In this document: piece by piece, positions 1 through 8,063 of the stretch
Layout: each line of letters starts with the position of its first letter
How positions within the stretch are numbered: position 1 is the first letter of the stretch
DNA from: Rhodoferax sp.
GTDB taxonomy: Bacteria; Pseudomonadota; Gammaproteobacteria; Burkholderiales; Burkholderiaceae_C
Direction of reading: 5' to 3'
DNA: 44,167 nt
Assembly (NCBI RefSeq): GCF_023700745.1
Contig: NZ_JAMPYG010000021.1
Span: forward strand, 1 to 44,167
Position numbers and translations under genes: made by a program
Notes under the pieces: generated by a model
What the model was told of the DNA's origin: nothing
Seen by the model: the letters and a program-made list of their open reading frames with translations, nothing else
Databases searched by the model: none

Positions 1-48
1 CACCATGCGCCTGAGTTTGCTGAGGGTTCCCACGTCTATCACTCCTAA
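1..48 (+). CDS. Possible C-terminal tail of a gene cut by the window edge
   Basis: Frame 1 is open from the first base and stops with TAA at 46-48, giving the tail HHAPEFAEGSHVYHS. It ends 30 bp before the cupin gene on the same strand, which would fit an upstream operon member. Fifteen residues are too few to assign a family, and the open frame could be chance. Confidence 0.25.
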   Translation, partial: HHAPEFAEGSHVYHS

Positions 49-78
49 TCACCCCTGCTCAAAAATGAAGCAAGAATT

Positions 79-456
79 GTGGATAACGTGGCTCAGTTTT
101 CGACTGGAATTCCTACTTTTTTGGCCCAACCTTCATTTGGAATCAACACACAGGCTCAATATACCGTGCAAATCGACAATGAACGCGTGGTCGTGACCGA
201 ATGGCGTTTTGCGCCGGGCGCCGAGACCGGCTGGCATCGCCATGGATACGACTATGTCGTTGTGCCTTTGAGGGACGGAAAATTACAGCTCGAAACCTCT
301 GAAGGCCAGCGCATCAGCGAGTTGAAAACTGGCCAGTCTTACAGCCGCCTTGCTGGGGTGGAGCATAACGTGATCAATGTCAACGATTACGAGTTCGTAT
401 TCGTTGAGATTGAACTCAAACAAGCTACGTCTGACGTGCATGGAGTGCAGGCATGA
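79..456 (+). CDS. Small single-domain cupin protein
   Basis: This 125-residue protein is about one cupin fold. The first cupin motif is visible at residues 46-70, with metal-ligand-like His53 and His55 (GWHRHGYDYVVVPL); a second, weaker motif lies around VEHNVINVNDYEFVFVEIE, with His96 as a likely ligand. Proteins of this size are often metal-dependent isomerases, dioxygenases or binding proteins, and the sequence does not decide which. The start is GTG at 79; no in-frame ATG lies nearby and the ribosome site is weak. The stop overlaps the ATG of the following TPP-enzyme remnant (ATGA at 453-456), so the two were once translationally coupled. That suggests the cupin worked in the same pathway as the decayed decarboxylase-like enzyme. 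Confidence 0.75.
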   Translation: MDNVAQFSTGIPTFLAQPSFGINTQAQYTVQIDNERVVVTEWRFAPGAETGWHRHGYDYVVVPLRDGKLQLETSEGQRISELKTGQSYSRLAGVEHNVINVNDYEFVFVEIELKQATSDVHGVQA

Positions 457-700
457 GTACGAGTTGGCAATTTGAACGTAACGGCGGAATAAACCTGATT
501 CAGCAATTGCGTAATCTCGGCGCCACATTAGTGTTTCTGGCACGGGGCAACAACAGCTACCCGCACTGCATCGACGTCCGCTGTGACCATCAGGATGACC
601 TGAAACCCATCGTGTGCCGGCAGGTAAGCGGGCCGCCTACATGGCTGAAGCCTATGGCAAATCACCCGGTCTCAATCTGACTTGCAGATGTCACTTGGCA
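453..700 (+). pseudogene. Truncated, frameshifted remnant of a thiamine-diphosphate-dependent enzyme (acetolactate synthase/2-ketoacid decarboxylase family)
   Basis: The first frame gives GGINLIQQLRNLGATLVF and, further on, DHQDDLKPIVCRQ. These match the N-terminal Pyr-domain pattern of acetolactate-synthase-like enzymes (GG..LV..L...G...VFG, then CRQEGGAAYMAEAYGK). Directly after CRQ (615-623) the frame is lost, but a different frame at 632-670 reads AAYMAEAYGKSPG, exactly the expected continuation. Only 8 bases separate the two pieces where 9 (for EGG) are expected, so a single-base deletion explains the break. The middle section (VFLARGNNSYPHC) also looks scrambled by small indels. Everything beyond about residue 80 of a roughly 550-residue enzyme is missing, and the next gene begins at once. 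The overlap with the cupin gene shows it was once a coupled operon member. The family is inferred from motif memory, not from a search. Confidence 0.65.
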
Positions 701-1671
701 CCCAGCAGATGTACCCCGAAACACTGAACATACCCCCGTCCATCCCTCCTGAAGGATCGCAGCAGACCCTCTGGTTCCAAGCGTGCGGCATTTTCATGTG
801 TGCCCTGCTGGCGTTGGCCACCCTGGACGTGTTGGCCAAGGATCTGGTGCGGCGCAACCCCGCGCCGCTGGTCAACCTGTTTCGTTACGGTGTGGTGTTG
901 ATCATGGCCATGGGACTCATGCAGATCAAGCGTTGTCTATGGGTTTTGCAGCGTCAGCATCGGCGACTGGTGCTGTGGCGTAGCGTCATGCTGGGCGCGG
1001 TCGGCCTGAGCTTTATGCAGGCCTTGCACTCGATGCCCCTCGCGGAAGCCACCGCTATTTATTTCCTGTCGCCGCTGATCATCGTCGCACTTTCGCCCTG
1101 GCTGCTGGGGGAGCACTTCCGTCTGCGGCAAGGGATGGCCGTGGTGGCAGGATTCATCGGCATGCTGCTGATCGTACGTCCGGGCAGCCAGTTGCCCCTG
1201 ACGGGTACCGTGCTGATGCTAGTTGCGGCCAGCTCCTACGCGATGCTGCAGATTCTCACGCGCAAACTGGCCGGGAAGGTGCAAATGGAGCAGCAGTTTT
1301 TCTGGGCAGCAGGGGTCTGCACTTTGATGACACTGATGTCACTACCGACCGCATGGCCCATATCGTGGCCCTCAGCAACCGACATGGCCTTGATGGTACT
1401 GGTGGGGATATTGAGTGGTTTGGGTCAGTACCTGCTGATCCAGGCATTTCAGAAAGTGCCGGCATCGTCGCTGGCGCCTTTCAATTACTTTCATCTCCTG
1501 CTGGCCGTGATGTTCAGCGTGGTGGTGTTTGGGCAGCGGCCCGACAATATCGCTTTGACTGGTATGGCCATCATTGCCTGTTCAGGATTGGCGCTGACGC
1601 TGCCGGTGTTCTGGACGTATTTTGCGGCGTTGGTGGCCAGGCGCAACTCGTCAGGTCTGCAAGGTAAGTAG
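688..1671 (+). CDS. EamA/DMT-family inner-membrane transporter
   Basis: The 327-residue protein has about ten hydrophobic segments arranged as two five-helix halves, the usual drug/metabolite transporter design of two EamA domains. Examples are the stretches at FMCALLALATLDVLAKD, LVAASSYAMLQILTR and MALMVLVGILSGLGQYLLIQAF. The motif EATAIYFLSPLIIVALSPWLLGE in the first half, with its mid-helix proline and the Gly-Glu before the next loop, is typical. Such proteins usually export or import amino acids, nucleosides or other small metabolites; the substrate cannot be read here. ATG 688 is taken as start; TTG 682 and ATG 709 are alternatives, and no strong ribosome site settles it. The gene sits immediately after the broken TPP gene and 9 bp before the FAD oxidase gene, so it probably belongs to the same catabolic operon. 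Confidence 0.82.
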   Translation: MSLGTQQMYPETLNIPPSIPPEGSQQTLWFQACGIFMCALLALATLDVLAKDLVRRNPAPLVNLFRYGVVLIMAMGLMQIKRCLWVLQRQHRRLVLWRSVMLGAVGLSFMQALHSMPLAEATAIYFLSPLIIVALSPWLLGEHFRLRQGMAVVAGFIGMLLIVRPGSQLPLTGTVLMLVAASSYAMLQILTRKLAGKVQMEQQFFWAAGVCTLMTLMSLPTAWPISWPSATDMALMVLVGILSGLGQYLLIQAFQKVPASSLAPFNYFHLLLAVMFSVVVFGQRPDNIALTGMAIIACSGLALTLPVFWTYFAALVARRNSSGLQGK

Positions 1672-1680
1672 GACGGAAAC

Positions 1681-3069
1681 ATGTCAACACTCATCGACGG
1701 GCTGGTACAGGTTTTGGGGAGCGCGCATGTCCTGACGGGCGCCGATATTCCCGACAAATACCAGACCGACTGGTTCAAGGCGCATGTGATCACGCCATTG
1801 GCCGTGGCGCGACCTGCCACGCCTGAACAGGTAGCGCAGGTGCTGACCATTTGCCATCAGCACCGACAAAGCGTAACCATCCAAGGCGGCATGACCGGGC
1901 TGGTCGGCGGTGGCATACCTCAGGCGAGCGATGTGGTTTTGTCCCTGGAGCGCTTGGTCGGCATCGAAGAAATCGACACCGCAGCGGCGACCATGACCGT
2001 GCTGGCCGGCACCCCCCTGCAAACGGTGCAGGAGGCCGCTCGCGAGGCTGGCTTGCTGTTTGCCGTAGACCTGGGAGCGCGCGGATCTTGCCAGATTGGC
2101 GGGAACATCGCCACCAATGCCGGTGGCAATCGGGTCATACGTTACGGCATGATGCGCGAGCAGGTGCTGGGCCTGGAGGTCGTGCTGGCCGATGGTACGC
2201 GGGTCAGCAGCCTGAACAAGATGCTGAAGAACAATGCCGGCTATGACCTCAAGCATCTGTTCATCGGATCCGAGGGTACGCTCGGGGTCGTGACCCGTGC
2301 GGTATTGCGCTTGCATCCATTGCCCGTTAGCACCTGCACAGCCTGGTGCACACTGCCTGGCTACGATGCGGTGGTTGCCTTCCTGCGGCACGCCCAGACG
2401 CAATTGGGGGGCATGTTGTCAGCCTTCGAGGTCATGTGGCCGGATTTCTACGATCTGGTTACCCAGCGCGTACCCGATAGACGTGCACCGATTCCACACG
2501 GCTCCAGTCTTTATGTTCTGCTGGAAGCCGAGGGCAATGACCAACAGGGGGACATGGAAAGATTTTCGGCCATGCTGGAGTCTGCGCTGGAGCGCGGCTG
2601 GGTTGAAGATGCCTCTATCGCGCAGTCCCTGAAGGAGCGGGAAGAATTCTGGCGCGTTCGGGACGCCGTATCCGAATTCCCGCTCATGTGGTCGCCCTAT
2701 TGCGGGTACGACGTGAGTTTACCGATTGGACGGATCGGTGAGTTCGTTGAGCGACTGCAAGAGAAATTGCGCGCACGATTCCCCGGGTGCGAACATGTGC
2801 ACTTTGGCCATATTGGCGACAGCAATCTCCATGTCGGCGTCCACCTGGCCGCAAAATGGGGACCTTTTCCCGAGCCTGAGTTCGATGCTTGTGTCTACAC
2901 GTTGTTGCGTGAATACGGCGGCTCGGTATCGGCCGAGCATGGCATCGGCACGCACAAGATGGCCTACCTCGGATATTCGCGTACACCAGAGGAAATGGCG
3001 GTGATGACTAGCCTTAAGAATGCGTTGGATCCGCTGAAGCTTCTGAATCCCGGGAAGGTGTTGCCATGA
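1681..3069 (+). CDS. FAD-linked D-2-hydroxyacid dehydrogenase/oxidase (GlcD / D-lactate dehydrogenase family)
   Basis: The 462-residue flavoprotein has a PP-loop FAD domain (about residues 40-215) followed by the FAD-oxidase C domain. The FAD contacts QGGMTGLVGGG (68-78), GGNIATNAGG (140-149) and FIGSEGTLGVVT (194-205) are all present. The C-terminal metal/substrate motif HIGDSNLH (377-384) and a later SAEHGIG are intact, so the protein should be active. The family oxidises D-2-hydroxyacids such as D-lactate, glycolate or D-2-hydroxyglutarate to 2-oxoacids, passing electrons to a quinone, ETF or cytochrome acceptor. The start is a clear ATG 9 bp after the transporter gene. Its stop overlaps the next gene by 4 bp (ATGA), which is notable because that gene encodes an enzyme of opposite direction, a 2-oxoacid reductase. 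Together they could interconvert or epimerise a hydroxyacid. The exact substrate is unknown. Confidence 0.85.
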   Translation: MSTLIDGLVQVLGSAHVLTGADIPDKYQTDWFKAHVITPLAVARPATPEQVAQVLTICHQHRQSVTIQGGMTGLVGGGIPQASDVVLSLERLVGIEEIDTAAATMTVLAGTPLQTVQEAAREAGLLFAVDLGARGSCQIGGNIATNAGGNRVIRYGMMREQVLGLEVVLADGTRVSSLNKMLKNNAGYDLKHLFIGSEGTLGVVTRAVLRLHPLPVSTCTAWCTLPGYDAVVAFLRHAQTQLGGMLSAFEVMWPDFYDLVTQRVPDRRAPIPHGSSLYVLLEAEGNDQQGDMERFSAMLESALERGWVEDASIAQSLKEREEFWRVRDAVSEFPLMWSPYCGYDVSLPIGRIGEFVERLQEKLRARFPGCEHVHFGHIGDSNLHVGVHLAAKWGPFPEPEFDACVYTLLREYGGSVSAEHGIGTHKMAYLGYSRTPEEMAVMTSLKNALDPLKLLNPGKVLP

Positions 3070-4031
3070 CCCCAAGCTGCGATCAACCGGGATATGCCGA
3101 ACCAGCCACTGTTTACTTCCACAGCGAGCTCGACGACCCGCTTCAATGGCAGGCCACACTGAAAAATGCACTGCCAGACGTGCGCTTTGTGACGGGGTCT
3201 ACATGCGACGCACCCGAAAGCGTGGACATCGCCCTAGTGTGGACGCCACCACCACAGGGCCTGAATGCCTTTCCAAACCTGAAAGCCGTGCTATCGCTGG
3301 GTGCTGGGGTGGATCAGTTGCAACTCGAAAAGCTCGATCCCCGGATTCCAGTGGCCCGCCTGATTGACCTAACTTTGACCGCACGCATGGTGGAATACTG
3401 CAAAGCGGCTGTTTTCTACTTCCACCGGAACTTCCACTTGCACCAGCGGCTTCAGGTTAGCCGGATATGGGAATTTATTCCACCCATGAGTGCGGCCGAG
3501 CGACATATTCTGGTGCTTGGGCAGGGCGAGTTGGGCGCAGCGGTCGCTGTGGGCCTGGCTGGCGAGGGCTTCGGTGTATCGGGCTGGAGCCGATCGATCA
3601 AGAGTCTGCCTGGCGTCAAGAGCCTGAGCGGTGCAGACCGGCTGGAGTCGGCCGTGGCCGCCAGCGACATCGTCATCAACCTGCTGCCTCTGACGTCACA
3701 AACGCGAGGCATCCTCAACCGGGAATTTTTTTCATGGTTCAAAACCGGCACCTGCCTGATCAACGTCGGTCGAGGTGCCCATCTGAACGAAGCAGACTTG
3801 CTGGACGCGCTACACCGGGGCAAGATTGATGCAGCTTTTCTTGACGTATTTGGACAAGAACCTTTGCCAGCAGAGCATCCGTTTTGGTCGCACACTCAGT
3901 TGCACCTGACGCCTCATGTGGCCTCGTTGAGCGATCCGGTGCACTCTGCCACAACAGTAATCGAGAACATCCGTCGCGCCATGCATGGAGTTCCTTTGCT
4001 TAACGCTGTAGACCGGTCTTGTGGATATTGA
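3066..4031 (+). CDS. GhrA-type glyoxylate/hydroxypyruvate (2-oxoacid) reductase
   Basis: The 321-residue protein is a D-isomer-specific 2-hydroxyacid dehydrogenase of the short GhrA type. The Rossmann nucleotide motif is GQGELG (152-157). The catalytic triad of the family can be placed at Arg236 (NVGRGAHL), Glu265 (GQEP) and His284 (TPHVAS), with the usual HPFW before the histidine. After GELG the segment GWSRS suggests NADPH use, since an Arg follows the second strand. It would reduce glyoxylate, hydroxypyruvate or another 2-oxoacid in the cytoplasm. It overlaps the upstream FAD oxidase gene by ATGA, and its own stop (TGATG) overlaps an in-frame ATG of the next gene. The assignment to the family is firm; the physiological substrate is not. 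Confidence 0.85.
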   Translation: MTPSCDQPGYAEPATVYFHSELDDPLQWQATLKNALPDVRFVTGSTCDAPESVDIALVWTPPPQGLNAFPNLKAVLSLGAGVDQLQLEKLDPRIPVARLIDLTLTARMVEYCKAAVFYFHRNFHLHQRLQVSRIWEFIPPMSAAERHILVLGQGELGAAVAVGLAGEGFGVSGWSRSIKSLPGVKSLSGADRLESAVAASDIVINLLPLTSQTRGILNREFFSWFKTGTCLINVGRGAHLNEADLLDALHRGKIDAAFLDVFGQEPLPAEHPFWSHTQLHLTPHVASLSDPVHSATTVIENIRRAMHGVPLLNAVDRSCGY

Positions 4032-4072
4032 TGGCGAAACAGGTAGCGAAATTATTTTTTAAGGCCCCAACG

Positions 4073-5095
4073 ATGAAAACTTTTTTTCACCCCGAACAAC
4101 TCTTGCATCATCCAAAAACTTATCTGTCACGTGGGCAGATGCGAGTTCCCCAGGAGGTTCCAGAAAGAGCGGTAAAAATTCTGCGCGCAGTCGAAAAACT
4201 GAAATTTCCTGTCTGTGAACCTGCGGACTTCGGTATGCAGCCGCTTAAGGATGTACATGGAGGCCCTTATCTGCATTTCCTTGAAGCGGCATTTGCGCGC
4301 TGGAAGGAGATGCCTGCCGACTGGGGCGATGAGGTTATGTCAAACATCTTCGTGCGCGAACCCAACGCCCTGCGCGGCATATTGGCAGAGGCCGCCCGTT
4401 ATCTGGCGGATGGTAGTTGCCCGGTCGGAGAGTTCACATGGCGTTCCGCCTATTGGTCTGCGCAAAGTGCACTCGCGGGTGCGCACGAGCTTCTGGCGGG
4501 AAATCAACATGCCTATGCCTTATGCCGACCGCCAGGTCACCATGCCCGGCGAGAGGCTGCTGGTGGGTTCTGCTACCTGAACAACTCAGCGATCGCGGCC
4601 CAAGCCTTGCGCAAGCAGATGAAGCGCGTCGTGGTGCTGGATACGGACATGCACCATGGACAGGGCGTTCAGGAAATTTTCTACGACAGGTCGGATGTTT
4701 TCTATATTTCGATTCATGGGGACCCGACAAATTTTTATCCCGCGGTAGCTGGATTTGATGATGAGCAAGGGACTGGCGCTGGGGAGGGCTTCAACCTGAA
4801 TCTGCCCATGCCCCATGGGTCTGATGAAGTAGCTTTTTTTGCGCGTCTGGACGAGGCTATTTTTGCGATTCGGAAATTCAATCCTGATGCCTTGGTTCTA
4901 TCGTTGGGCTTTGATATTTACAAAGACGATCCGCAATCAAAAGTGGGGGTTTCCAATGAAGGATTTCGGCTTCTTGGCCGCAAGATACGAGAAATTGACT
5001 TGCCAACCTTGGTGGTACAGGAGGGTGGCTATCACCTGGAAAGCCTGGAATTGAACGTCAAGAGTTTCTTTGAAGGTATGCTGAGGACTGCATGA
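4073..5095 (+). CDS. Histone-deacetylase-superfamily amidohydrolase, acetylpolyamine amidohydrolase type
   Basis: This is a class II HDAC-like zinc amidohydrolase. From ATG 4073 it is 340 residues, close to characterised acetylpolyamine amidohydrolases, and the N-terminus MKTFFHPEQLLHHPKTYLSRG starts the fold correctly; ATG 4031 would add 14 residues and overlaps the preceding stop. The tandem active-site His are at 156-157 (CRPPGHHA). Zinc ligands fit Asp192 and His194 (LDTDMHHGQG) and Asp281 (SLGFDIYKDDP), and the transition-state Tyr is at 320 (EGGYHLES). The family removes acetyl or other acyl groups from polyamines and related amines in the cytoplasm. Placed next to gabT and gabD, it could release a free amine that enters the GABA route. 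A 2-hydroxyacid-linked N-acyl substrate is equally possible. Confidence 0.82.
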   Translation: MKTFFHPEQLLHHPKTYLSRGQMRVPQEVPERAVKILRAVEKLKFPVCEPADFGMQPLKDVHGGPYLHFLEAAFARWKEMPADWGDEVMSNIFVREPNALRGILAEAARYLADGSCPVGEFTWRSAYWSAQSALAGAHELLAGNQHAYALCRPPGHHARREAAGGFCYLNNSAIAAQALRKQMKRVVVLDTDMHHGQGVQEIFYDRSDVFYISIHGDPTNFYPAVAGFDDEQGTGAGEGFNLNLPMPHGSDEVAFFARLDEAIFAIRKFNPDALVLSLGFDIYKDDPQSKVGVSNEGFRLLGRKIREIDLPTLVVQEGGYHLESLELNVKSFFEGMLRTA

Positions 5096-5098
5096 CGT

Positions 5099-5119
5099 CA
5101 GGGGTTGATGCAGCCCCTG
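5099..5119. terminator. Hairpin between convergent genes
   Basis: The arms CAGGGGTTG (5099-5107) and CAGCCCCTG (5111-5119) pair over 9 bp with one G-U and a 3-nt loop. It lies between the plus-strand amidohydrolase and the minus-strand MocR gene. The T tract is weak, so it is a probable rather than certain transcription stop. Confidence 0.45.
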
Positions 5120-5161
5120 GTTTCGGCCATTCGAAGTGCAGCTTGTCAATTCAGGAGATGC

Positions 5162-6640
5162 CTACGCCGCATTCTGCGCTCGCAGGCATTCGACCAGAAT
5201 CTCAAAAGGCGCACGCATTTCTTGCTCAGAAACGCACGCAAAACCCATCAACAAGCCAGATTCAGTCGGTTGGCCTGCGTAATACTTGGATAAGGGCCGC
5301 ACAGCCACGGCGCGCTCAAGAGCTGCACGCGCTACCTGAACATCATTCATCTCGTTGGGCAAAGACAGGACCAGGTGCAAGCCCGCGTTGCTGTCATAGG
5401 GATGGAGCCAGCCAGAACCAAGCCATTTTTCGATGAAAGCGATCAGGGCTGTTCGACGCGACGCATAAATCAGTCGCATTCGTCTGATATGGGCGGCGTA
5501 ATAACCTGCCTTGATGAATTCGGCCAGTGTGGCCTGCGTAAGCAGGTGCCCTTCACGGTACAACTCCGAATGAGCCTTGGAAAAAGAGGCCGCGAGCCCC
5601 TTGGGAAGCACCATGTAGGCGCTGCGCATACCGGGGTAAAGAGTCTTGCTGAAGGTACCGACATAAATCACGGGAGCGTCTGGCACGAGCCCCTGCAACG
5701 AGGGAATCGGATGGCCTGAAAAGCGAAATTCGCTGTCGTAGTCGTCCTCCACGATCCAGCTTGAATGCTGACTGGCATATTCCAGCAGCGCGAGTCGGCG
5801 GCGCAGACTCATTACCGATCCCAGTGGATATTGATGAGACGGCGTCACAAAGATCAGTTTGGGCGGGCGTCCATGGTGTCGGGCTTCAGGCGCCAGTCCT
5901 TCCTCATCCACTGGAACCGACTCAACACGCAAGCCGTTAATAGTAAGCACACTGCGTATTCCCCAGTAGCCTGGCTCCTCTACCCAAACCTTATCCTGGG
6001 GGTCGCCTAACAGGCGGGCAATCAAATCCACCGCCTGGTGAACCCCCTCAGTGATCACAATCTGATCGGGGTCGCAATTGACGGATCTGGCCTGACGAAG
6101 GTGAATGGCCAGCTCATGTCTAAGCTCGTAATATCCGCCGCCCGATGAATAACTCAGCAGTTCGGGTGGTGGCCTGCGCCACAATCGTGCCGAAATCTGC
6201 GTAAATTTGCGGTATGGGAACTCAGTCACATCCGGCACGCCAGGCACAAAGGCCCCCCATTGAATGCTTGAGGCGGATGCATCTTTTACTAATCCACGAC
6301 CGCGCCCGGACAAGGGGATCGGAGGAGCCTGATCATCTCCTGTCTTAAGTCGTGACGCTGCCCCTGTTCGGGTCCAAAGAATATTGTCCGGCACCACATC
6401 CGCCACGAACGTGCCACTTCCAGTGAGTGTTCGCAGATAGCCTTCAGCCAGCAATTGTTCATAGGCATGCATCACCGTGTTGCGAGAGAGTTTGAGTTCG
6501 CTCGCCAGATCACGCGACGGTGGAAGTCTGGAGGATGCAGGCAAACTGCCATCCAGGATGGCCTGTCGCAAGCAGCCATAAAGTGCCCGATTGGCCGGCT
6601 GGCGAGGATCTGCTTTTCGCAGATCCATCCAGCGTTGCAT
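5162..6640 (-). CDS. MocR/GabR-type transcriptional regulator (GntR winged helix fused to aminotransferase-like domain)
   Basis: Two domains are visible. An N-terminal GntR-type winged helix (about residues 12-80) has SRLPPSRDLASELKLSRNTVM and the wing TLTGSGTFV. A fold-type I aminotransferase-like domain follows to the end, with the PLP-lysine motif VGTFSKTLYPGMR and the upstream VEEPGYWG and YDSEF elements. MocR regulators bind PLP or its adduct with an amino acid and usually control an adjacent transaminase or transporter operon. ATG 6640 is used because the winged helix then begins at a normal distance; TTG 6667 would add nine residues. The gene diverges from gabT across about 120 bp containing a strong palindrome, which points to direct control of gabT-gabD by GABA or a related amine. 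The size (492 residues) is normal for the family. Confidence 0.85.
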   Translation of the reverse strand: MQRWMDLRKADPRQPANRALYGCLRQAILDGSLPASSRLPPSRDLASELKLSRNTVMHAYEQLLAEGYLRTLTGSGTFVADVVPDNILWTRTGAASRLKTGDDQAPPIPLSGRGRGLVKDASASSIQWGAFVPGVPDVTEFPYRKFTQISARLWRRPPPELLSYSSGGGYYELRHELAIHLRQARSVNCDPDQIVITEGVHQAVDLIARLLGDPQDKVWVEEPGYWGIRSVLTINGLRVESVPVDEEGLAPEARHHGRPPKLIFVTPSHQYPLGSVMSLRRRLALLEYASQHSSWIVEDDYDSEFRFSGHPIPSLQGLVPDAPVIYVGTFSKTLYPGMRSAYMVLPKGLAASFSKAHSELYREGHLLTQATLAEFIKAGYYAAHIRRMRLIYASRRTALIAFIEKWLGSGWLHPYDSNAGLHLVLSLPNEMNDVQVARAALERAVAVRPLSKYYAGQPTESGLLMGFACVSEQEMRAPFEILVECLRAQNAA

Positions 6641-6670
6641 TAAGAGGTCGCCAGTAATTGATCGCAAATT

Positions 6671-6712
6671 GGACCTATTAAATATGCAGGTGTGGCTCTA
6701 TATTATAGGTCC
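6671..6712. promoter_or_regulatory. Inverted-repeat operator candidate between mocR and gabT
   Basis: GGACCTATTA (6671-6680) and TTATAGGTCC (6703-6712) form an inverted repeat, perfect over 8 bp and 9 of 10 overall, with a 22-bp AT-rich spacer. The centre-to-centre distance of about 32 bp is three helical turns, suited to a dimeric regulator bridging two half-sites. TATA-like elements (for example TATATT at 6699-6704) lie within or next to it. It is the obvious target for the divergent MocR regulator; binding itself is inferred. Confidence 0.55.
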
Positions 6713-6761
6713 GCCTCAAAGTGTAATCAGGACTTCTATTTACCACCAGCTTGAGGTCTCT

Positions 6762-8051
6762 ATGAAGAATGTCGAAATCAACCAACGCCGAATTGACGCT
6801 GCGCCCCGCGGAGTCGGTGTGATGTGCAACTTTTACGCCGACCGTGCTGAGAACGCGACGCTGTGGGATGTGGAAGGCCGGATGTACACCGACTTTGCAG
6901 CCGGGATCGCGGTACTCAACACCGGGCACCGCCATCCTGCCGTGATTGCCGCAATCACCAAACAGCTTGAACGATTCACCCACACAGCCTACCAAATTGT
7001 TCCTTACGAAAGTTCTGTGGCCCTCGCAGAACGCATTAATGAGATGGCCCCCATTGCAGGCCCCAAAAAAACGGCCTTCTTCACCACAGGCGCGGAGGCG
7101 GTTGAAAACGCCATCAAGATTGCTCGGGCCTTTACCGGGCGTCCGGGCGTCATCGCGTTTTCCGGTGGCTTCCACGGACGGACCATGATGGGCATGGCTC
7201 TCACGGGCAAGGTCTCTCCCTACAAGATCGGGTTTGGTCCTTTTCCCGGCGATGTTCACCATATACCCTTCCCGAGCGAACTGCAGCACATCACTGTTGA
7301 CGACAGCGTCAAGACGCTCGAGCGTTTGTTCAAGGCGGATATAGACCCACAGCGCGTCGCGGCAATCATCATTGAACCGGTGCAAGGAGAGGGTGGATTC
7401 AATGCCGCGCCGAATAAGTTGATGGTGCAGTTGCGCGACATCTGCGACAAACACGGTATCCTGCTGATCGCAGATGAGGTGCAAACCGGATTTGGCCGCA
7501 CAGGCAAGATGTTTGCGATGGAGCACCACCCGGTCCAGGCCGACATCATCACCATGGCCAAGAGCCTGGCGGGAGGCATGCCGCTTTCTGCTGTATGTGG
7601 CCGTGCCAAGGTGATGGACGCGCCCGCACCCGGTGGTTTGGGGGGCACTTATGCCGGCAATCCGCTTGCGGTGGCCGCTGCCCATGCAGTGATCGATACG
7701 ATTCAGAAAGAATCATTGCTTGATCGCTCGATCAGCCTGGGTGCCAAATTGCGCAAGTTTCTGGAAGCTGCCCGAACAGGCAACGCTTCAATCGCAGAGG
7801 TGCGCGGTGTCGGCTCCATGAACGCAGTGGAGTTTGTCGATCCGGCAAACGGCTGCCCTAGTCCCGAGATCGCCCAACGGGTTCAGCAACGTGCACTCGA
7901 AAAGGGCCTGGTGCTGCTGACCTGTGGGATGTACGGTAATGTGATCCGATTCCTTCATCCATTGACGATTCCAGATGCTCAGTTTGACCAAGCCCTCGCT
8001 ACGATCGGGCAAGCCCTCAAAGAGGCTATCGAGTTTCCTGTTTCCGCCTGA
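6762..8051 (+). CDS. gabT: 4-aminobutyrate aminotransferase
   Basis: This is a 429-residue class III aminotransferase. It carries TTGAEAVENA (108-117), the PLP-ring Asp238 in IADEVQTGFGRTG, and the Schiff-base Lys267 in TMAKSLAGGMPLSA, with GTYAGNPLA beyond. It transfers the amino group of GABA to 2-oxoglutarate, giving succinate semialdehyde and glutamate. ATG 6762 is chosen over longer upstream extensions because GAGG at 6753 is well placed and the N-terminus MKNVEINQRR matches the usual family start. It forms an operon with gabD (12 bp gap) and is probably regulated by the divergent MocR protein. Class III enzymes also use 5-aminovalerate, so lysine-derived substrates are possible. Confidence 0.88.
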   Translation: MKNVEINQRRIDAAPRGVGVMCNFYADRAENATLWDVEGRMYTDFAAGIAVLNTGHRHPAVIAAITKQLERFTHTAYQIVPYESSVALAERINEMAPIAGPKKTAFFTTGAEAVENAIKIARAFTGRPGVIAFSGGFHGRTMMGMALTGKVSPYKIGFGPFPGDVHHIPFPSELQHITVDDSVKTLERLFKADIDPQRVAAIIIEPVQGEGGFNAAPNKLMVQLRDICDKHGILLIADEVQTGFGRTGKMFAMEHHPVQADIITMAKSLAGGMPLSAVCGRAKVMDAPAPGGLGGTYAGNPLAVAAAHAVIDTIQKESLLDRSISLGAKLRKFLEAARTGNASIAEVRGVGSMNAVEFVDPANGCPSPEIAQRVQQRALEKGLVLLTCGMYGNVIRFLHPLTIPDAQFDQALATIGQALKEAIEFPVSA

Positions 8052-8063
8052 TTGGAGCTCAAT

